The notes beneath the pieces were generated by a model that was not told the origin of the DNA, did no database searches, and worked only from the letters and a program-made list of their open reading frames with translations. A stretch of 64,000 nt of DNA from Cynocephalus volans. Taxonomy: Eukaryota > Chordata > Mammalia > Dermoptera > Cynocephalidae. Numbering within the stretch: the stretch's first letter is position 1; every line of letters begins with the position of its first letter. Positions 47,011-59,407 of the stretch are shown here, piece by piece. The stretch is taken from assembly GCF_027409185.1 (NCBI RefSeq), contig NC_084463.1:161673869-161737868 (forward strand), in the 5' to 3' direction. A program made the position numbers and the translations under genes.

Positions 47011-47594
47011 GAGCAAGCCAGTCTGGGTTTGATTTATCTCTGTGTGCCCCACAGTGCCAGCCTTTATTTACAAATAAAGAAATAAATCCTTCCTGAAAAA
47101 GAATCAAGAAGTTAACCAGCACAGCAAGTGACCGAGGTGCAGCCTGGGGCAAACTGTGCTGAGGGGTGCAATTTTCACTTGCTGTCAATGGAAGAACAGT
47201 TTTGATTATTCTGGCTTTTAGAGATTACAAGGAAGCAACTCCACCAGGTCCATTGGAAATGTGTGAAGTCAGAGTGAGGTTGTGTGTGAGTCTCAGTGGC
47301 AATGGTAAAGATGAGGCTGGATGGGTGGGTGGGGGATATATTGGGCAGGCCTTGTCAGCCCTGCTAAGAACTGACAGCTGTTGAAGGGTGCTGAGCATTT
47401 GCATCATATTTGCATTTTGAAAAGGTCACTCTAGCTTGGATATGTAAGAGTGCTCAGAGGAGGGCAGGGGTGGATGCAGGGAGACCCATTAGGCCAGAGC
47501 AGGAAGAAGGTAGAGAGATGATGGTGGCTTGGACCAGGGAAGAGGAGGGACCAATTCAAGAGATATCTAGATAATAGGATTTATTTTATTCAAC
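47011..47594. other. Intergenic, old repeat only
   Basis: About 47400-47580 resembles the unnamed ancient repeat at 23690-24410 (AAAAGGTCACTCTAGCTTGG). No gene is supported. Confidence 0.4.
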
Positions 47595-47787
47595 AAATGC
47601 TTGTGCAGAGGGCTGGCCCGTGGCTCACTTGGGAGAGTGTGGTGCTGATGGCACCAAGGCCATGGGTTTGGATCCCTATATAGGGATGGCCGGTTAGATC
47701 ACTTGGGAGAGCGTGGTGCTGACAACACCAAGTCAAGGGTTAGGATCCCCTTACCGGTCATCTTTTTAAAAAAAAATGCTTTTGCAG
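47595..47787 (+). mobile_element. CYN-type SINE, two-monomer form with target-site duplication
   Basis: The body is 47609-47773. The linker is CCCTATATAGGGATGGCCGG and the end CCCCTTACCGGTCATC. Flanks are AAATGCTTGTGCAG and AAATGCTTTTGCAG (13 of 14 identical). A textbook young copy. Confidence 0.9.
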
Positions 47788-47811
47788 TATGAACTGTGTC
47801 TATCTTTATGA

Positions 47812-48005
47812 ATAGTAACTCATTTAACCTCATCAGTATTCTACAAGGTATAGGTGCTATAATTATTCCCACTTTACAGATAAGGAAACTGAAGTACAGA
47901 GAGGTTAAGTCACTCATCCACCATTACACTGCTAGAAAATGGCATATTCAGAATTTGAATCCAGACCATCTGACTCTAGGATCCATGCACTTAACTATTG
48001 CCTAG
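47812..48005 (+). repeat. MIR fossil, well preserved
   Basis: CTCATTTAACCTCATCAGTA, CACTTTACAGATAAGGAAAC, CAGAGAGGTTAAGTCACTC and GAATTTGAATCCAGACCATC. Confidence 0.8.
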
Positions 48006-48046
48006 GTTGCTTGGAAAATCAACAGAATTTAGTGCTTGGTAGGTGT

Positions 48047-48462
48047 ATTAGTCCATTTCTGTTGCTTATAACATAAATACTTGGAACTGGGTACTTTGTA
48101 AGAAAACAAAATTTATTGCTTACACTTTTGGGGGCTGGGAAAACCAAAACCCAGGGAACACATCTGGTGAGAGCTATTTTTGGTGGTGGCTTTACAGCAA
48201 TGCAGCGGTCTCACAAGGCAGAAAATGGCAGAGCAGAGAGAGAGAGAGAGCTCCTCATGCACTCTCCTTTTAAAGTCCTTAGAACCACACCTGTGACTGC
48301 CATTATTAAACCATTCACTATGGTATAGTCCTAAGAATTTAATCACCTCTTCAAGGCCCTACCTTTTGCTTACCATAAAAGCATTTCCCACCCAACAGTT
48401 ACAATGAGGATTAAGCTTCGATGACTTAAAACTTGGGGGACACAATTCAACCCATATCAGTG
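48047..48462 (-). mobile_element. MaLR LTR, MST-like, antisense
   Basis: Same landmarks as 27535-27922: TGTATTAGTCCATTTCTGTTG through TCACCTCTTCAAGGCCC to CAACCCATATCA. Confidence 0.75.
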
Positions 48463-48747
48463 GGTAATTTGCTGGTGGAGAGGGAGAGGGACAGCAAGGG
48501 AGATGCCAGGGATTCTGGCATGGACAGCTTGGGCAGAAGATGGTAATCTCTTCCATTCTTAGTGTTGGGAACCAGGAAGCTGCAGGTTTACATAGAAGGT
48601 GATGAGTTGGGTTTGGGAGTGTCACTGTGACACCCCGGTAGAGGGTCTGGTCTGGGAGAGAAGCCTGGGCTACAGACAGAAATGCTGGCATCTGTAGCAT
48701 AGAGCCCAGTAGTTCTTGAGGCCGGGGCCAGGAGTGAGAATGCATAA

Positions 48748-50002
48748 TGTCGGGGCCCAAGGAAAACTTCACCCCTAAAGTTTCATTAATAAAAATCAAG
48801 TCTGGAGCAATAAGAAGAAAAGGCATACAAGGGGCCTGCCTTGGGCCCTGAGTCTTGGAGCCAGGGACTGGACCGCCTCCCACAAACACTGCCATCGCCA
48901 CCACCAACTAGGAAAGGAGCATGCCAAAAACAGCACCTCCATGTGGGTGGCCCACCACAGCCACTGCAATAACCATGGCTGCTGTGAAAGTGGAGAGATG
49001 CCACAACCACCGTGCAGATGGTCCGCCAGCCACTGGAGTGCATTGACACAAGGAGAGTCACCAGCAGAGACCAAAGAAAAGAAGAGGATGTCTCTCTCCA
49101 CAAAGCTCTTTCCAGAGTGACAGAAGAAGCATCTGCTCTGTGATAATATTGGGGGACCTGTACACACCTCTCAGCATTGGACAGATCATCTAGGCAACTA
49201 ATCATCAGAGTGACCGTTACTCTTTCAGAAGAAGAGAAGAAATCCAGGGTAGTTAGAGGGGGGAGGGGGAGGGAAAGGGGAGAGATTGGACAAGGGGCAT
49301 AAAGGGGCATATATTGTTACGATTTGTAACAATATACATGCTAATGATATTGATCTGATCAACATATGTCAACATTGAACCCGAAAAATATGTATAATCA
49401 ATTATGATTCAATACAAATTAAAAATAAAAATAAATTAAAATCAAAATAATTAATTAATTAATTTTTTAAACAGTAGAAAGGCATAACTAGTTTTATTAC
49501 TTAACATGCTGGGAGAAAGCAAAGCGTGGGGGAGTCACTAGAGAGTAATGTCCCAATTTTCCCCTGGGGTATGGAGCTTATATACCCATCTCCATAGCAA
49601 AAGGGGAGATGGGGGCTGGAGAAGCAAATGATTCTTAGGGGGGTGCCCTGGGCCTGGAGAACATACAGTGGCCTGGGACAAAGTCTATTCACAAAGCACA
49701 CAATGACTGGTCAATGATTTTCTTTAAAATACTGAATGGGACCAAAATATAAGACAATATTCTGTGATAAAAGTTAGTCCAGGTGTGTTGACAGACTCCA
49801 GTCTTCCTTCCTATGCTATGAGTTAAAGAAAATTCAGGGACAGGACTAGAGGTAATTGTCTTCTTTGGCGGATCAGGACTTTAGGCGCAGAAGGGAACAG
49901 CTTCGTCCCGTGCTTTGGAGAGTGACAGAGAATTGAGGAACAGGAGGGGGTGGGGGGGAGGTCAGAGAGGCCTTGAGGCTGCTGCTTTATTCCAGCCTGT
50001 CA
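48748..50002 (-). mobile_element. LTR, antisense, interrupted by a retroposon
   Basis: Bounded by TGTCGGGGCCC and CCAGCCTGTCA (TG...CA, read on the minus strand). It is split by the 48829-49475 insertion and has a TTTATACC-like stretch near 49580. No target duplication was found, so the outer limits are approximate. Confidence 0.5.
48829..49475 (+). mobile_element. Composite retroposon, complete copy with target-site duplication
   Basis: About 647 bp. The 5' part is GC-rich (CCGCCTCCCACAAACACTGCC). The middle is unknown sequence. A G-rich purine run lies at 49250-49290, and the tail from about 49330 resembles the L1 3' UTR end (ATATGTATAATCAATTATGA). An A-rich end follows. Flanks AGAAAAGGCATAC (48816-48828) and AGAAAGGCATAAC (49476-49488) show insertion into the older LTR. 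The copy at 1-410 is of the same family. Confidence 0.75.
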
Positions 50003-50214
50003 AAGCACCATTTTGGGGGGGGAGATAACAGCTTTTTGCCTCCCAACACCAGGGTGGGGAGAAGAGATGAGAAGTCAGCATTTAAAGAGTGAAGAGAGGA
50101 GAGGAAAGAGTGAGCAAACCAGGAAGGAGGAGCCACAGAGTTATAAGGGAGCCGCGCGAGCCAGGCTGCCCTGAAGCTGTGGGGGAATGTTTGGAGACAG
50201 GGTCTTTAAAGAGG

Positions 50215-50500
50215 TGAGTTAAAACGAGGCCAGTTAGGGTAGCCCTGATCCAACCTGACTGATGTACTTATCAGAAGAGGAAATGTGGACACACAGAGAG
50301 ACACTAGGGCACAGAGGAAAGACCATGTGAAGACACACGGAGAAGACGCCATCTGCAAGCCAAGGAAAGAGGCCCCAGAAGAAACAGTCCCACCAACATC
50401 TTGATCTCAGATTTCCAGCCTCCAGAACGGTGAGAAAATACATTTCTGTTGCTGAAGCCACCCAGGCCGTGGTGCTTTGTCACAGTAACCTGAGCAGACT
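50215..50500 (+). mobile_element. MaLR LTR, MLT1-like
   Basis: GTTAGGGTAGCCCTGATCCA, AGAAGAGGAAATGTGGACAC, AAGACCATGTGAAGACACAC, CCTCCAGAACGGTGAGAAAAT and GCTGAAGCCACCCAGGCCG. Confidence 0.65.
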
Positions 50501-51884
50501 CGTGCAGTGCCCTTCACTGCAGTATGGCACCGACTGTGCCTGCATCTCCCAGAGGATGTACCTCATTGGTCTGCAACTGCCTCTTCACTCGTTTATTTTA
50601 CCTCTCTCCCGAGATCAGGGCTCTTTCCAAACTAGGGCTGTGACCTACCAATGGGTTATGAAATTGATTTGATGAGTTCACGTGCGAACACAGGGGCCTG
50701 ATTAGAATAGGGACTGCACAAAGGGCAAAAGGCTTAAATGCACAGGATCAGAACTGTACGTGCTGAAAACAGCACACGCTGAAAACAGCAAAGATGTCCT
50801 GATTGTTTAGTAGGGAACATTGAGATCATTTTTTGCCCTGTTCACACACTCCTTCCTGTATTTCTTTTGATACTATACTTAGTTACATAACCAAGGTCTT
50901 GACATTACTATAAAAGATGAGACAAGTCCGAGCTTGGGCCTGCACCTACTGTCCCCTTTCTTGTGGCAGTTAGCTTGTGGTAGTCCCTCTGGGCTCTGAG
51001 TAATCCTTGCATCTCTGTCACTGAGAGGATAGCGACAGTTTCAACCAGGCTTTTAATGAAATAGAACGGAACAGAATAGAAAACAGCAGAGTGCATCACA
51101 TAAAGATATGAACTGTCTCATGAACCTTGTTTCCTTGTGTATATGTCTGTATGTGTGTGTAGTGAACCACAGTGTAAAATGTATTTCTTACTAATTGTTG
51201 GGAAAATAGAATAATTTAATCAGGCTCCCTCACCTTAAGTATGGTTGGGGATGGTGCGGCACATTCTTTGTAAGCAAGTTGTGTGTGGGGGGGTGGAGTT
51301 ATTGTGCATGTGGGATGCCACGGCTTGGCTGGCATCTGCCTCGGGTGTCTGTGCCACCCGTGGCTATGCTCTTGAACCTACGGCTTCCAAGGACCCGTTT
51401 GCTGGTTACCTAGCTCATAGACCTGCATGTGAGGGGTCTGGTGACCCAGCCTGGCATGTGAAGAGTTTATGACCCAGTCTGGAATGGGCTTGAGGGGTCT
51501 ATAAGCTCTAGGCCCAGCTCTAGCTCTACAATTGGCCCAGTCGGCAGGATTACAGACAGGTAAAAGAGCTTGACACTAATGCTCGTGGCCAACAAAGATA
51601 GAAGCCACTGCAGTAGCCAGTGTGACCCTCAAAAATGATGTCACACCTCGTTTGTTTCTGTAAGTCCAATGCCTGACCTAGGGCCTGTCATGTGGAAGGT
51701 CTTTGGGAAATATTTGTGGGGTAAATGCAGTGATCCTTGCATATATGATCCTCTCTACTTCTGCCCCTGTGACCCTAGTCTGAGCATCAAAATCTTTCGC
51801 CTGAATGACAACAGCCTTAACAGGTCCCTGCCTCCACTTTGGCCACTCTTCAGACCTTCCTACAGCAGCCAAGAGCCATCTTTC
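50501..51884. other. Intergenic, nothing recognised
   Basis: No gene, RNA or assignable repeat. About 51240-51560 has short duplications (GGGGTCTGGTGACCCAGCCTGG, CCCAGTCTGGAATGGG) that may be LTR debris. Confidence 0.4.
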
Positions 51885-52205
51885 TAAGGCCTAAATCAGA
51901 TCACGTCACTTTCCTGCTCCAGTGGCTTCTCACTGGAGCCCAAGTAGAGTCCTATTTCCTTACCATGCCCTCCAAGGCCTGACATGCTCTGCCTTCCCCA
52001 TTCCCTCTGACCTCCTCTCCCTCCCTTCCTCATTCCATCCAGCCACGCCGACCTCCTTGCTGGTCCTCAAACCCACCCAGCGCACCCCTGCCTCAGGCCT
52101 CCATGCACTGTTACTGCTGCCTGGAAGACTCTCCACCCAGACAGGCTCCTTCTCCTCCTGATCTCATGTCTAATGTCACCACCTCAAACAGGCCATTCCT
52201 AACCA
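51885..52205 (+). repeat. L2 fossil
   Basis: TGCTCCAGTGGCTTCTCACTG, CCTACCATGCCCTCCAAGGC-like order, TGCCTGGAAGACTCTCCACCC and CTAATGTCACCACCTC, typical of the L2 3' region. Confidence 0.75.
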
Positions 52206-52341
52206 TTCTAGCTACTCGAATGCTATTTAGGAGGAATATTTAATAACATGAGAGACACTCATAACACAGTGTTAAATGCTAAGAGCAGAATACAAAGTTG
52301 TATATAGCATGTGATTAAAATTGTGTGTGTACACACTTGAA

Positions 52342-52541
52342 AGAAAGATTTCAGGGCTGGCCCGTGGCTCACTCAGGAGAGTGCGGTGCTGATAATACCA
52401 AGGCTACGGGTTCAGATCCCTATATAGGGATGGCTGGTTGCTCACTTGGGAGAGCGTGGTGCTGCCAACACCAAGTCAAGGGTTAAGATCCCCTTACCGG
52501 TCATCTTTAAAAAAAAAAAAAGAAAAGAAAAAAGAAAGATT
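52342..52541 (+). mobile_element. CYN-type SINE, two-monomer form
   Basis: Body about 52354-52530, with linker CCCTATATAGGGATGGCTGG and end CCCCTTACCGGTCATC. AAGAAAGATTT is duplicated on both sides. Confidence 0.9.
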
Positions 52542-54190
52542 TGTTTTACTACCCACAACCACTACAACCAAATTATTTTTTTCTTATTTCTGTATTTCTA
52601 TACATTGCAAACTCCCCACCTTGAATATATAAAACTTCTATCTCAGAAGCTTCTCAGTAGTTCAGCATTGTCCAGAGGCAAAACTCTAGTTTCTCAGCTT
52701 GGCTTTCGAGGGTCAGAAGACTTCAGGTTGAACTCACCTTCCTTTGCTTACTTTGCCACACTTAACTGCTTTTTGTATTGATAACTTTGGGTCCAGTCCA
52801 TGACCTAGAGGTTCTCCTTTCTCTGAAAATGCTCCAGCAACCATGTTTGTGTGATGTGATTCTACCCGTGTCCGTAGTTGACTGGTGAGAAGTGAGTCTC
52901 ACCCCAGCTGGAACAGAGTTCCTCCTGGAATTTTGAATTAAAACCAAGAAATTCCATTCTCAATCTGGGGTGGCTTCTTGAAAGGAGAAGATGTCGAAGT
53001 TTGGGAGATGTGGGGTGGCCATCTCCTACCTTAGGCCAAATGTGTTGGTCTGCAGGGATAGAAGAAGGATGCCATTGTATGGAGCGATAAAGAGAGAAGA
53101 CATGTGGGGCTATGATTCCTTCCAGCCTCCCACTGTGTACTGCCTCTCCTCAGGAAGGACAGCGTCTGGGTTTCCAGTCATGGCAGTCACAGCTCTTCAC
53201 TTCAAGCACAGAAGCCACTTTAGACAATCCAAGCAGAAAGATAACTTATGAGAGTATACCAGGTAACTCACCGAGTCTTCCAGCTGCCCAGGGAACCAGG
53301 CTCAGGAGCTATGCAAGTGGGAAGACCACCCAAAATCAGTCCTAAGAGCACAACTGGTCCTAAGAGCACAGCACTGCCCCCGCTGGGCACAGACCAGCCC
53401 CTACACCGCTGGTTCCACTGCCAGAAAGCTAGAGACTTAGCAGTTGGAAGCACTTTTTCTGTTACTCCTGACATTGGATGTAGCCACTGCCCCCTCCACA
53501 GCTCCTGCTTCTTTTGGAAGTAGCCTCTGATTCAAAGTCTGAAGCAAGTGTCTTTGACTGGAAGATTCTGAGGCATGGCTCTGCACCTTAGATGCAACAG
53601 AGGCTAGGAAAGGGATTTTCAACTTTTATAGTTGAGAGTAGTCTCTGCCAAGTTGGGATTATACATACACACAGTGTCAGATTACAGACAGCCAAAAAAT
53701 ATACCAAAGGTCTATTACACTGGGGTTTCATAATAATACCTTCTTGTATCTAATTATACAGCCTTTCTCTTTTTCTCCCCTCCTTAAGCAACCCATACGT
53801 AATACAGAAATTGATGCCAGGAGTGGGGTTGGAAAGTAACAGACATTCATAAAAACTATGGAACTGTCCAAGTGGCAGGCAAGGCTGATTCTCATGTCCT
53901 AGGATGGGAGCTGCAGTTCTTGTACCGGGTGGTGAAGCAGTTAGTTCAATCACCCCCATTGTCTCTTGAGACATGGGTCAAATGCCTATCAAGGGCAATG
54001 CTTTGGCAGACTTAGTGAAACTGAGAGCCATTGATCTAATTTAATTTCAACTTTTAGAGGATCATAAATATGCATTTTGCTTAATTTAATAGTGAGCCCA
54101 TAGCCATTATGACAGTTAAGCGTGTGAAGCTTAACAAACAAGTGTGGGAACCTGCAACAGGGTAATGATTTGCTTACAGAATTTTCTGAG
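52542..54190. other. Intergenic, nothing recognised
   Basis: No gene is supported. About 52980-53260 has a tag-like open frame without domain. Confidence 0.4.
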
Positions 54191-54299
54191 GGCTGGCTGG
54201 TTAGCTCCGTTGGTTAGAGTACAGCATTACAACACCAAGGTCAAGGATTTGGATCCCCCTACTGGGCAGCTGCCAAAAAAAAAAAAAAAAAAAAAAAAA
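54191..54299 (+). mobile_element. CYN-type SINE, monomer (tRNA-like form)
   Basis: GGCTGGCTGGTTAGCTCCG, TTGGTTAGAGTACAGC and GGATTTGGATCCCCCTACTG plus poly-A. Flanks AGAATTTTCTG and AGAATGTTCTG. Confidence 0.85.
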
Positions 54300-54399
54300 G
54301 AATGTTCTGTTTATCTTAAAAAAAAAAAAATGTAGCCAGTTAAACATTTAAACATAAAATAATAATAATAGTTTAAACAATAGTCGGTAGTGATTTAGA

Positions 54400-54830
54400 G
54401 TCACAAGTTGCTTCTGCTGTTTGCCTTCAGGATAACAGCACTGATGCACAGATTCAAGTTGTTTTGCAGATTCGTGAGGTTAGAGGCGAACAGACCACCC
54501 TGCCAGTCATGTAGACCACCCAACTTCCAGACAGGATGACACCAAGGACAGAAATAAATCAGATGAAAAAAAACTGCTGAAGCTTGCACAAGGGTCAACC
54601 AATCAGATATCCACGAGCTGTTCATGAGCCTTCACCCCTTATCCTTAATTTTCGCCTTTAAAAACCCATGATTGAAAGTCAACGGGGAGTTTGCGTTTAA
54701 AGCGACAGCTTCCTGTTCTTGCTTGGCCCTTGCAGTAAAGCCTCTAGTTTTCTCACTGCAAATCTCGGTGTTCAGTGATTGGCTTAGCTGTGCATCGGGA
54801 AGGTGGACTTTCTTTGTTTGGTAACAGTAG
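54400..54830 (+). mobile_element. Solo LTR (class I ERV-like)
   Basis: Organised like an LTR: a CCAATCAGAT box near 54599, TTTAAAAACCCATG near 54656 as a TATA-like element, GCAGTAAAGCC near 54734 as a polyadenylation region, and a GTTTGGTAACA end. The family and the exact 5' border are not determined. Confidence 0.55.
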
Positions 54831-55648
54831 CAAAATCAGTTTTTCCTGATTCTCCAACTCTATGGCAGAAAATTGCTGTCTCTAAACCTCCATTCCAAAT
54901 TCCCAACAGTAAGAATGTGATTGGCCCAGCCTGGCTCAGGTTAGCACCTCTACTCCATACAGCTGTAGCCAGGGCATGGCGTCACAGAGATGAACATGAT
55001 TGTTGGGGGTGCATCACTGAGGATTAGGGAGAAATGGGCTCACCAGGATGCCCCCAAACAGGTATTTAATAACATTATTAATGAACTAATAAATAAAGGA
55101 ATAAAGCAGAAAGCTTTCAGGATTTGAAGCTCTAGGGACCATTCCTTGCCCCTCTGGTGTTTTCTTCTCTCTGTGCACCTGCCCTGTTATCTTGTACGTC
55201 CTCACTGGCTTCTTCAGCAAAATCTCCTCATTTTGCCCTGGCCCATGGCTGTCACAGCCTCACCAGCCCCCTCTACAACCTGACCTTTCAGCTGGGACAA
55301 GTCTCTACCCATTCAAATGGCATGGTGTGAGGGCTGGATTGAGCCAACTCATTTTATTTTCAGTATTTTTATTATAAAATATAATAAACAAAAAGCTCAT
55401 ACAGCATAAATGTATAGCTTAACAAACTGTCATCATCAAGCACCCATGTGACTGTCACTCAGCCAGAAACTGAACAGTGCCCGGAACAACACCCCAGAGT
55501 GCCCGCATGCTCCTTCCCAACCATAACCACAATTCTGATTTTTATGGTATTATCCTTGTCTTTTTTTTTTTTTTTTTTAATTTTACTGCCTCATTGTGCA
55601 TCCTGAACTATAGCTTAGTTTTGGACATTTTTGAACTTCGTATAAATG

Positions 55649-56301
55649 TGTTGGACTGAACATGACTGAAGCTATGCTGGGACCTAAAAGATTTTTAAGA
55701 CACAGTTGTTTTTCTTGGCATGCATTTCTCTGAGTTCCCTCTTTTCCCATGGTTATTTGATATTTTGGACCTTGATTATGGGGCAAAATGACATTACTTA
55801 CATGAATATAAAGTTGTTTTCCAGCCAGCCTGGAGTTGCAGATTTGCACGTACTATCTGGACACTGAGAAACCAAGGAAGGCATCAGTAAAGCTATGCTG
55901 ATTCCACCCTCCAGCAGGACCATAACAGCAAGGACAAGAGCAGAAACCAGAGTCTTGGCAACACCTTGCACCTGAGACTTTGCATGAAGCCCTCACTGCT
56001 CACATCCCCCTCCCTCCTGCTTTTCCTTTTCCACGTTCCATTCCCTAAAACCCCTCAGTAAATCTGAGTCTTGGAGATGGCTCAAGCCTGGCCATTCTGC
56101 TTCAGGTTTACCAGAGAGATGGATGAGCCTGACATCTCTCCTCAGACCGCTGGTATTCCTGAATAAAAGCTGACTTCCATTTTCACCAACATTTGACTTT
56201 TGAGTTGTTTGTTTTTTTGTTTGGGGGCAGGTGGCCATACCTGTGAGTTTGGTATCAATTTTGAGGAGCCTTAGCCAGGAGCTGAGTGGCCCCTGTAACA
56301 A
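55649..56301 (+). mobile_element. Solo LTR, near complete
   Basis: Shares order with 41645-42060 and continues to CTGAATAAAAGCTGACTTCC (polyadenylation signal) and CCCCTGTAACA. The host L1 reads AAATG before it and ATTTG after it, fitting a 4-5 base duplication with mutations. Confidence 0.75.
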
Positions 56302-56370
56302 TTTGAATCATAGAGTATGAATTCTGCTGTATTTAGCTTCTTTTGCTCAGTGTTTTGTTTTGTTTTGGGG

Positions 56371-56373
<3 letters not shown>

Positions 56374-56406
<33 letters not shown>
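56374..56406. repeat. (GT)n microsatellite
   Basis: About 16 GT units after a TTTTG-rich run. Confidence 0.9.
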
Positions 56407-56408
<2 letters not shown>

Positions 56409-57085
56409 TAGTATCCACATTGGGATGTAATTCATATGAGTCTATCATAAATTCACCCATTTAAAGTTTAAAATTGAGTGTTTTTTAGTGTATTCACAGA
56501 TATATGTAACCATCACTACAGTCCATTTTGGAACATTTTTATCACCTCAAAAAAACCCTTATGCCCTTCAACTAACCATCCCTCCCAGCCCTAAGCAACC
56601 ACTAATCTCTTTTCTGTCTTCATAGATTTTCCTATTCTGACATTTCATATAAATGGAATCATAGAATATGTGGTCTTTTGTGACTAGCTTCTTTCACTTA
56701 GCATAATGTTTTCAAGGTCCATTTGTAATATCTTCAAGGTTGTATCAGACAGGTGAATAGATATACCGTATTTGGTTATCCATTTAACAATTGACGAACA
56801 TTTGGGTTGTTTTCACCTTTTAACTATCAAAAAGAATGCTGCTGTAAACATTTGTGTTCAAGTTTTCGTTGTGCCTATGTTTCCATTTCTCCTGGGTATA
56901 TACCTAGGAGTGAAATTGCTGGGCCATAAGACAACTCTACATTTAACCATTTGAGGAACTGCCAGGCTGTTTTCCAAAGTGGCTGCATAATTTTACATCT
57001 CCGCCGGCAGTGTGTGAGGGTTTCGATTTCTCCACATCCCCGCCAAAATACACCTGCGCTTTTTCCCAGTGCATGTGCCATATTT

Positions 57086-58537
57086 TTCTGCTTCTTTGCA
57101 TGTTTTGTAATTTTTGTTGGAAACTGATTATTTTAAATAATGTATTGTAGCAACTCTGGGTACTGTTCTGCCCCCTCCAGGGCTTATTGTCATTATTTGG
57201 TTGTTTAGTAACTGGAGGGATTCTTTTAGTAAAGTGCATCCCCTCATTCCTGCAGCCAGAGCCTGAGCCTCTGCTGTTGGTTCTCAAGGCATGCAGCTTT
57301 GCATATCCACAGTTACCTTAGGATAACAATGGTTTTGGCAGGACTCGCTTTGACTGACTCTTTCCCTGACCACATGTAGCTGTAAAGCTCCACTAATTGC
57401 CAGGTGAGTTCTCGACTATTTTCAATAATGCTCCAGGGCATAAACTGCTCCACAAACTGATCCAATCAAACTTGGACTCCTTTGAAGGAACACTCCCCAA
57501 GGTTAGTGTTTGAGATTTTTTCTGACTCCAGGAGGGTTCTCCAGTTTCTCTTTCCCCAGTTTCTCTCCAGCAAACTAGCCAGCCTACAATTTAGCCTATA
57601 TCTCCAGAGGCTATTGATCTCCTCCCAATTGCCTTTCACTACCACCTCCACTGTTTTTGACACTGCCCTTAGACTTGAACTTGAACTTCTCCTCAACCTG
57701 TTGCAAATGAAGTCAGTTCCTTTGGGAGGTGTTTGGAGCTCTCCCTTTTAACTTCCACTTCTGTTCCTGGGGAAATCTCTGAGCCAGGGCTCTGATGCTG
57801 GCAAAAACAATGGTGTGCTTCTCTCTGAGTGACACCCCCCACTGTAGGGGCTGAGTGCTTGGTGAAGGGGTTCTCCACAGCTGGCGCAAGGGAGATTGGC
57901 ACCCCAGTATTCCCAGCAATGCCATGTGCAAGGCTGAGCATTCATCCCACCAGGCAGGGCTGGGTGGAAGAAGGGAGCCTCCACCTCTCAGCTACACTCA
58001 CCCAGAAATTAGCCTCAACAACAGGTAGAAATGCTGTCATCCTGCCCCTTCTGGGAAGATAGCCCTTTGGCCTAGAGCTGGGGGGAGAGGAGCCCTGTGC
58101 TCTTGGCTGCCCCAGCTGGAGTGCAGTTTTCCTCTCTTCCATCTTGCTGAGCTAGGAGGGGGAAGTGAGGGAGCGGATCTTGGTTTAAGTAACACAGGAT
58201 CTCTTTTCTTACTGAGTTATAATATAACTTCTTGGATAAATGTTTCTTCAAATGCTGTATGCTCTTAGGATGATTTCCAAAGATTTTAATGGTTGCTTGT
58301 TTTAAATTTTCACCAGTTTCACTGGGAGCGAGTAGGGTTCGGGCGTCCTGCAGAGCTCCTTACTGTGTCCTGCCAGAAGTGAAACCTCAATGCTACGTTT
58401 AAAGAATAATCCTTGTTCTTGTATTTGGCTGTAGTTCATACATTTTCATTATATTAATATACACAATTTATTTGTTATTTGTCTTTCAACAACTGATAAG
58501 GGCATTGGATGCCTTATAACCTATAGGTGGACTGCCT
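57086..58537. other. Intergenic, eroded repeat, no gene
   Basis: 57090-57200 may be a further old L1/L2 end (GTTGGAAACTGATTATTTT). Overlapping frames at 57466-58142 lack domains. Nothing else is recognised. Confidence 0.4.
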
Positions 58538-58640
58538 TTTTTTTTTTTTTTTTCTTTTAAAGATGACTGGTAAGGGGATCTTAACCCTTGACTTGGTGTT
58601 GTCAGCACCACGCTCTCCCAAGTGAGCCACGGGCCGGCCC
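58538..58640 (-). mobile_element. CYN-type SINE, minus strand
   Basis: Poly-T, GATGACTGGTAAGGGGATC, TTGACTTGGTGTTGTCAGC and ACGGGCCGGCCC. AGGTGGACTGCCT and AGGTGGACTCCCT flank it. Confidence 0.9.
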
Positions 58641-58774
58641 AAGGTGGACTCCCTTTAAGTCAGGTGCCATCTATGGTCCAATCCGACATAAGAAAAGCGG
58701 GGAAGGGCCTCCTAGTACAGAATATGACTACCTGGTCCCACACTTCAGCAGGTGGTCTGGTTGGGTGTGGTGGT

Positions 58775-59290
58775 AGTAAGCTATGGCTGAAAATTATTTC
58801 ATATTTCTCTGATCAAGGGGTGGAGTTGAAGTTCCTGTCCTTGAATATGGGCAGGCATGTGACTGTTTTGATCAATAGAATAGAGCAGATGGGACACTAT
58901 GTGACACTGTGGCTTCTTAGACTCTTGGGTTACTTGTTTTGGAGAATCCAGCTGCCATGTTGTGAGAGCACTCAAGCAGTCCTCTGGAGAGGCCCACATG
59001 GACAAGAGCTGAGGCCTACTGCCAACAGTCAGCACTAACTTTCAAGGCATTTGAGTGAGTCTCCTTGGAAGTGGATCCTCCTGCCCTGTCAAGCTTTTTT
59101 ATGACTAAAGCCCCAGCTGACCTCTTAACTGCAACCCCATGGGAGACTCTGAGCCAGAACCACCCAGATAAACTCCCCTCAAATTCCTGATTCTCAGAAA
59201 CTATGTGAGATTATAAATGCTTATTGTTTTAAGCTGCTTACTATTCTGTGTGAGAGAAGTAATTTGTTGTTCAGCAATAATCAATACAGA
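58775..59290 (+). mobile_element. MaLR LTR, MLT1-like
   Basis: Near 59120-59290: GCAACCCCATGGGAGACTCTG, GAACCACCCAGATAAACTCC and GAGATTATAAATGCTTATTG, with GTTTTAAGCTGC and a CAATAATCAATACAG end. The 5' half is less certain. Confidence 0.65.
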
Positions 59291-59407
59291 TTTGGTGCCA
59301 GGAGTGGGGATCAATAACAAACACCTAAAAATATGGGAGTGACTTTGGAACCATGTAGTGAGCCAAAGCTAGAAACACTTTGAGGACAGTGTTAACAAAA
59401 GTCTGAA

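Larger units (their letters stand above)
55380..57085 (-). mobile_element. Old L1 3' region, minus strand, interrupted by an LTR
   Basis: Antisense L1M-type landmarks: ATTCACCCATTTAAAGTTT, TTCATATAAATGGAATCATAGAAT, CTCCTGGGTATATACCTAGGAG, CTGGGCCATAAGACAAC and TGCCAGGCTGTTTTCCAAAGTGG. The upstream TATAAATG at 55641 and GAATCATAGAGTATG at 56306 were adjacent before the LTR inserted. Confidence 0.75.
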
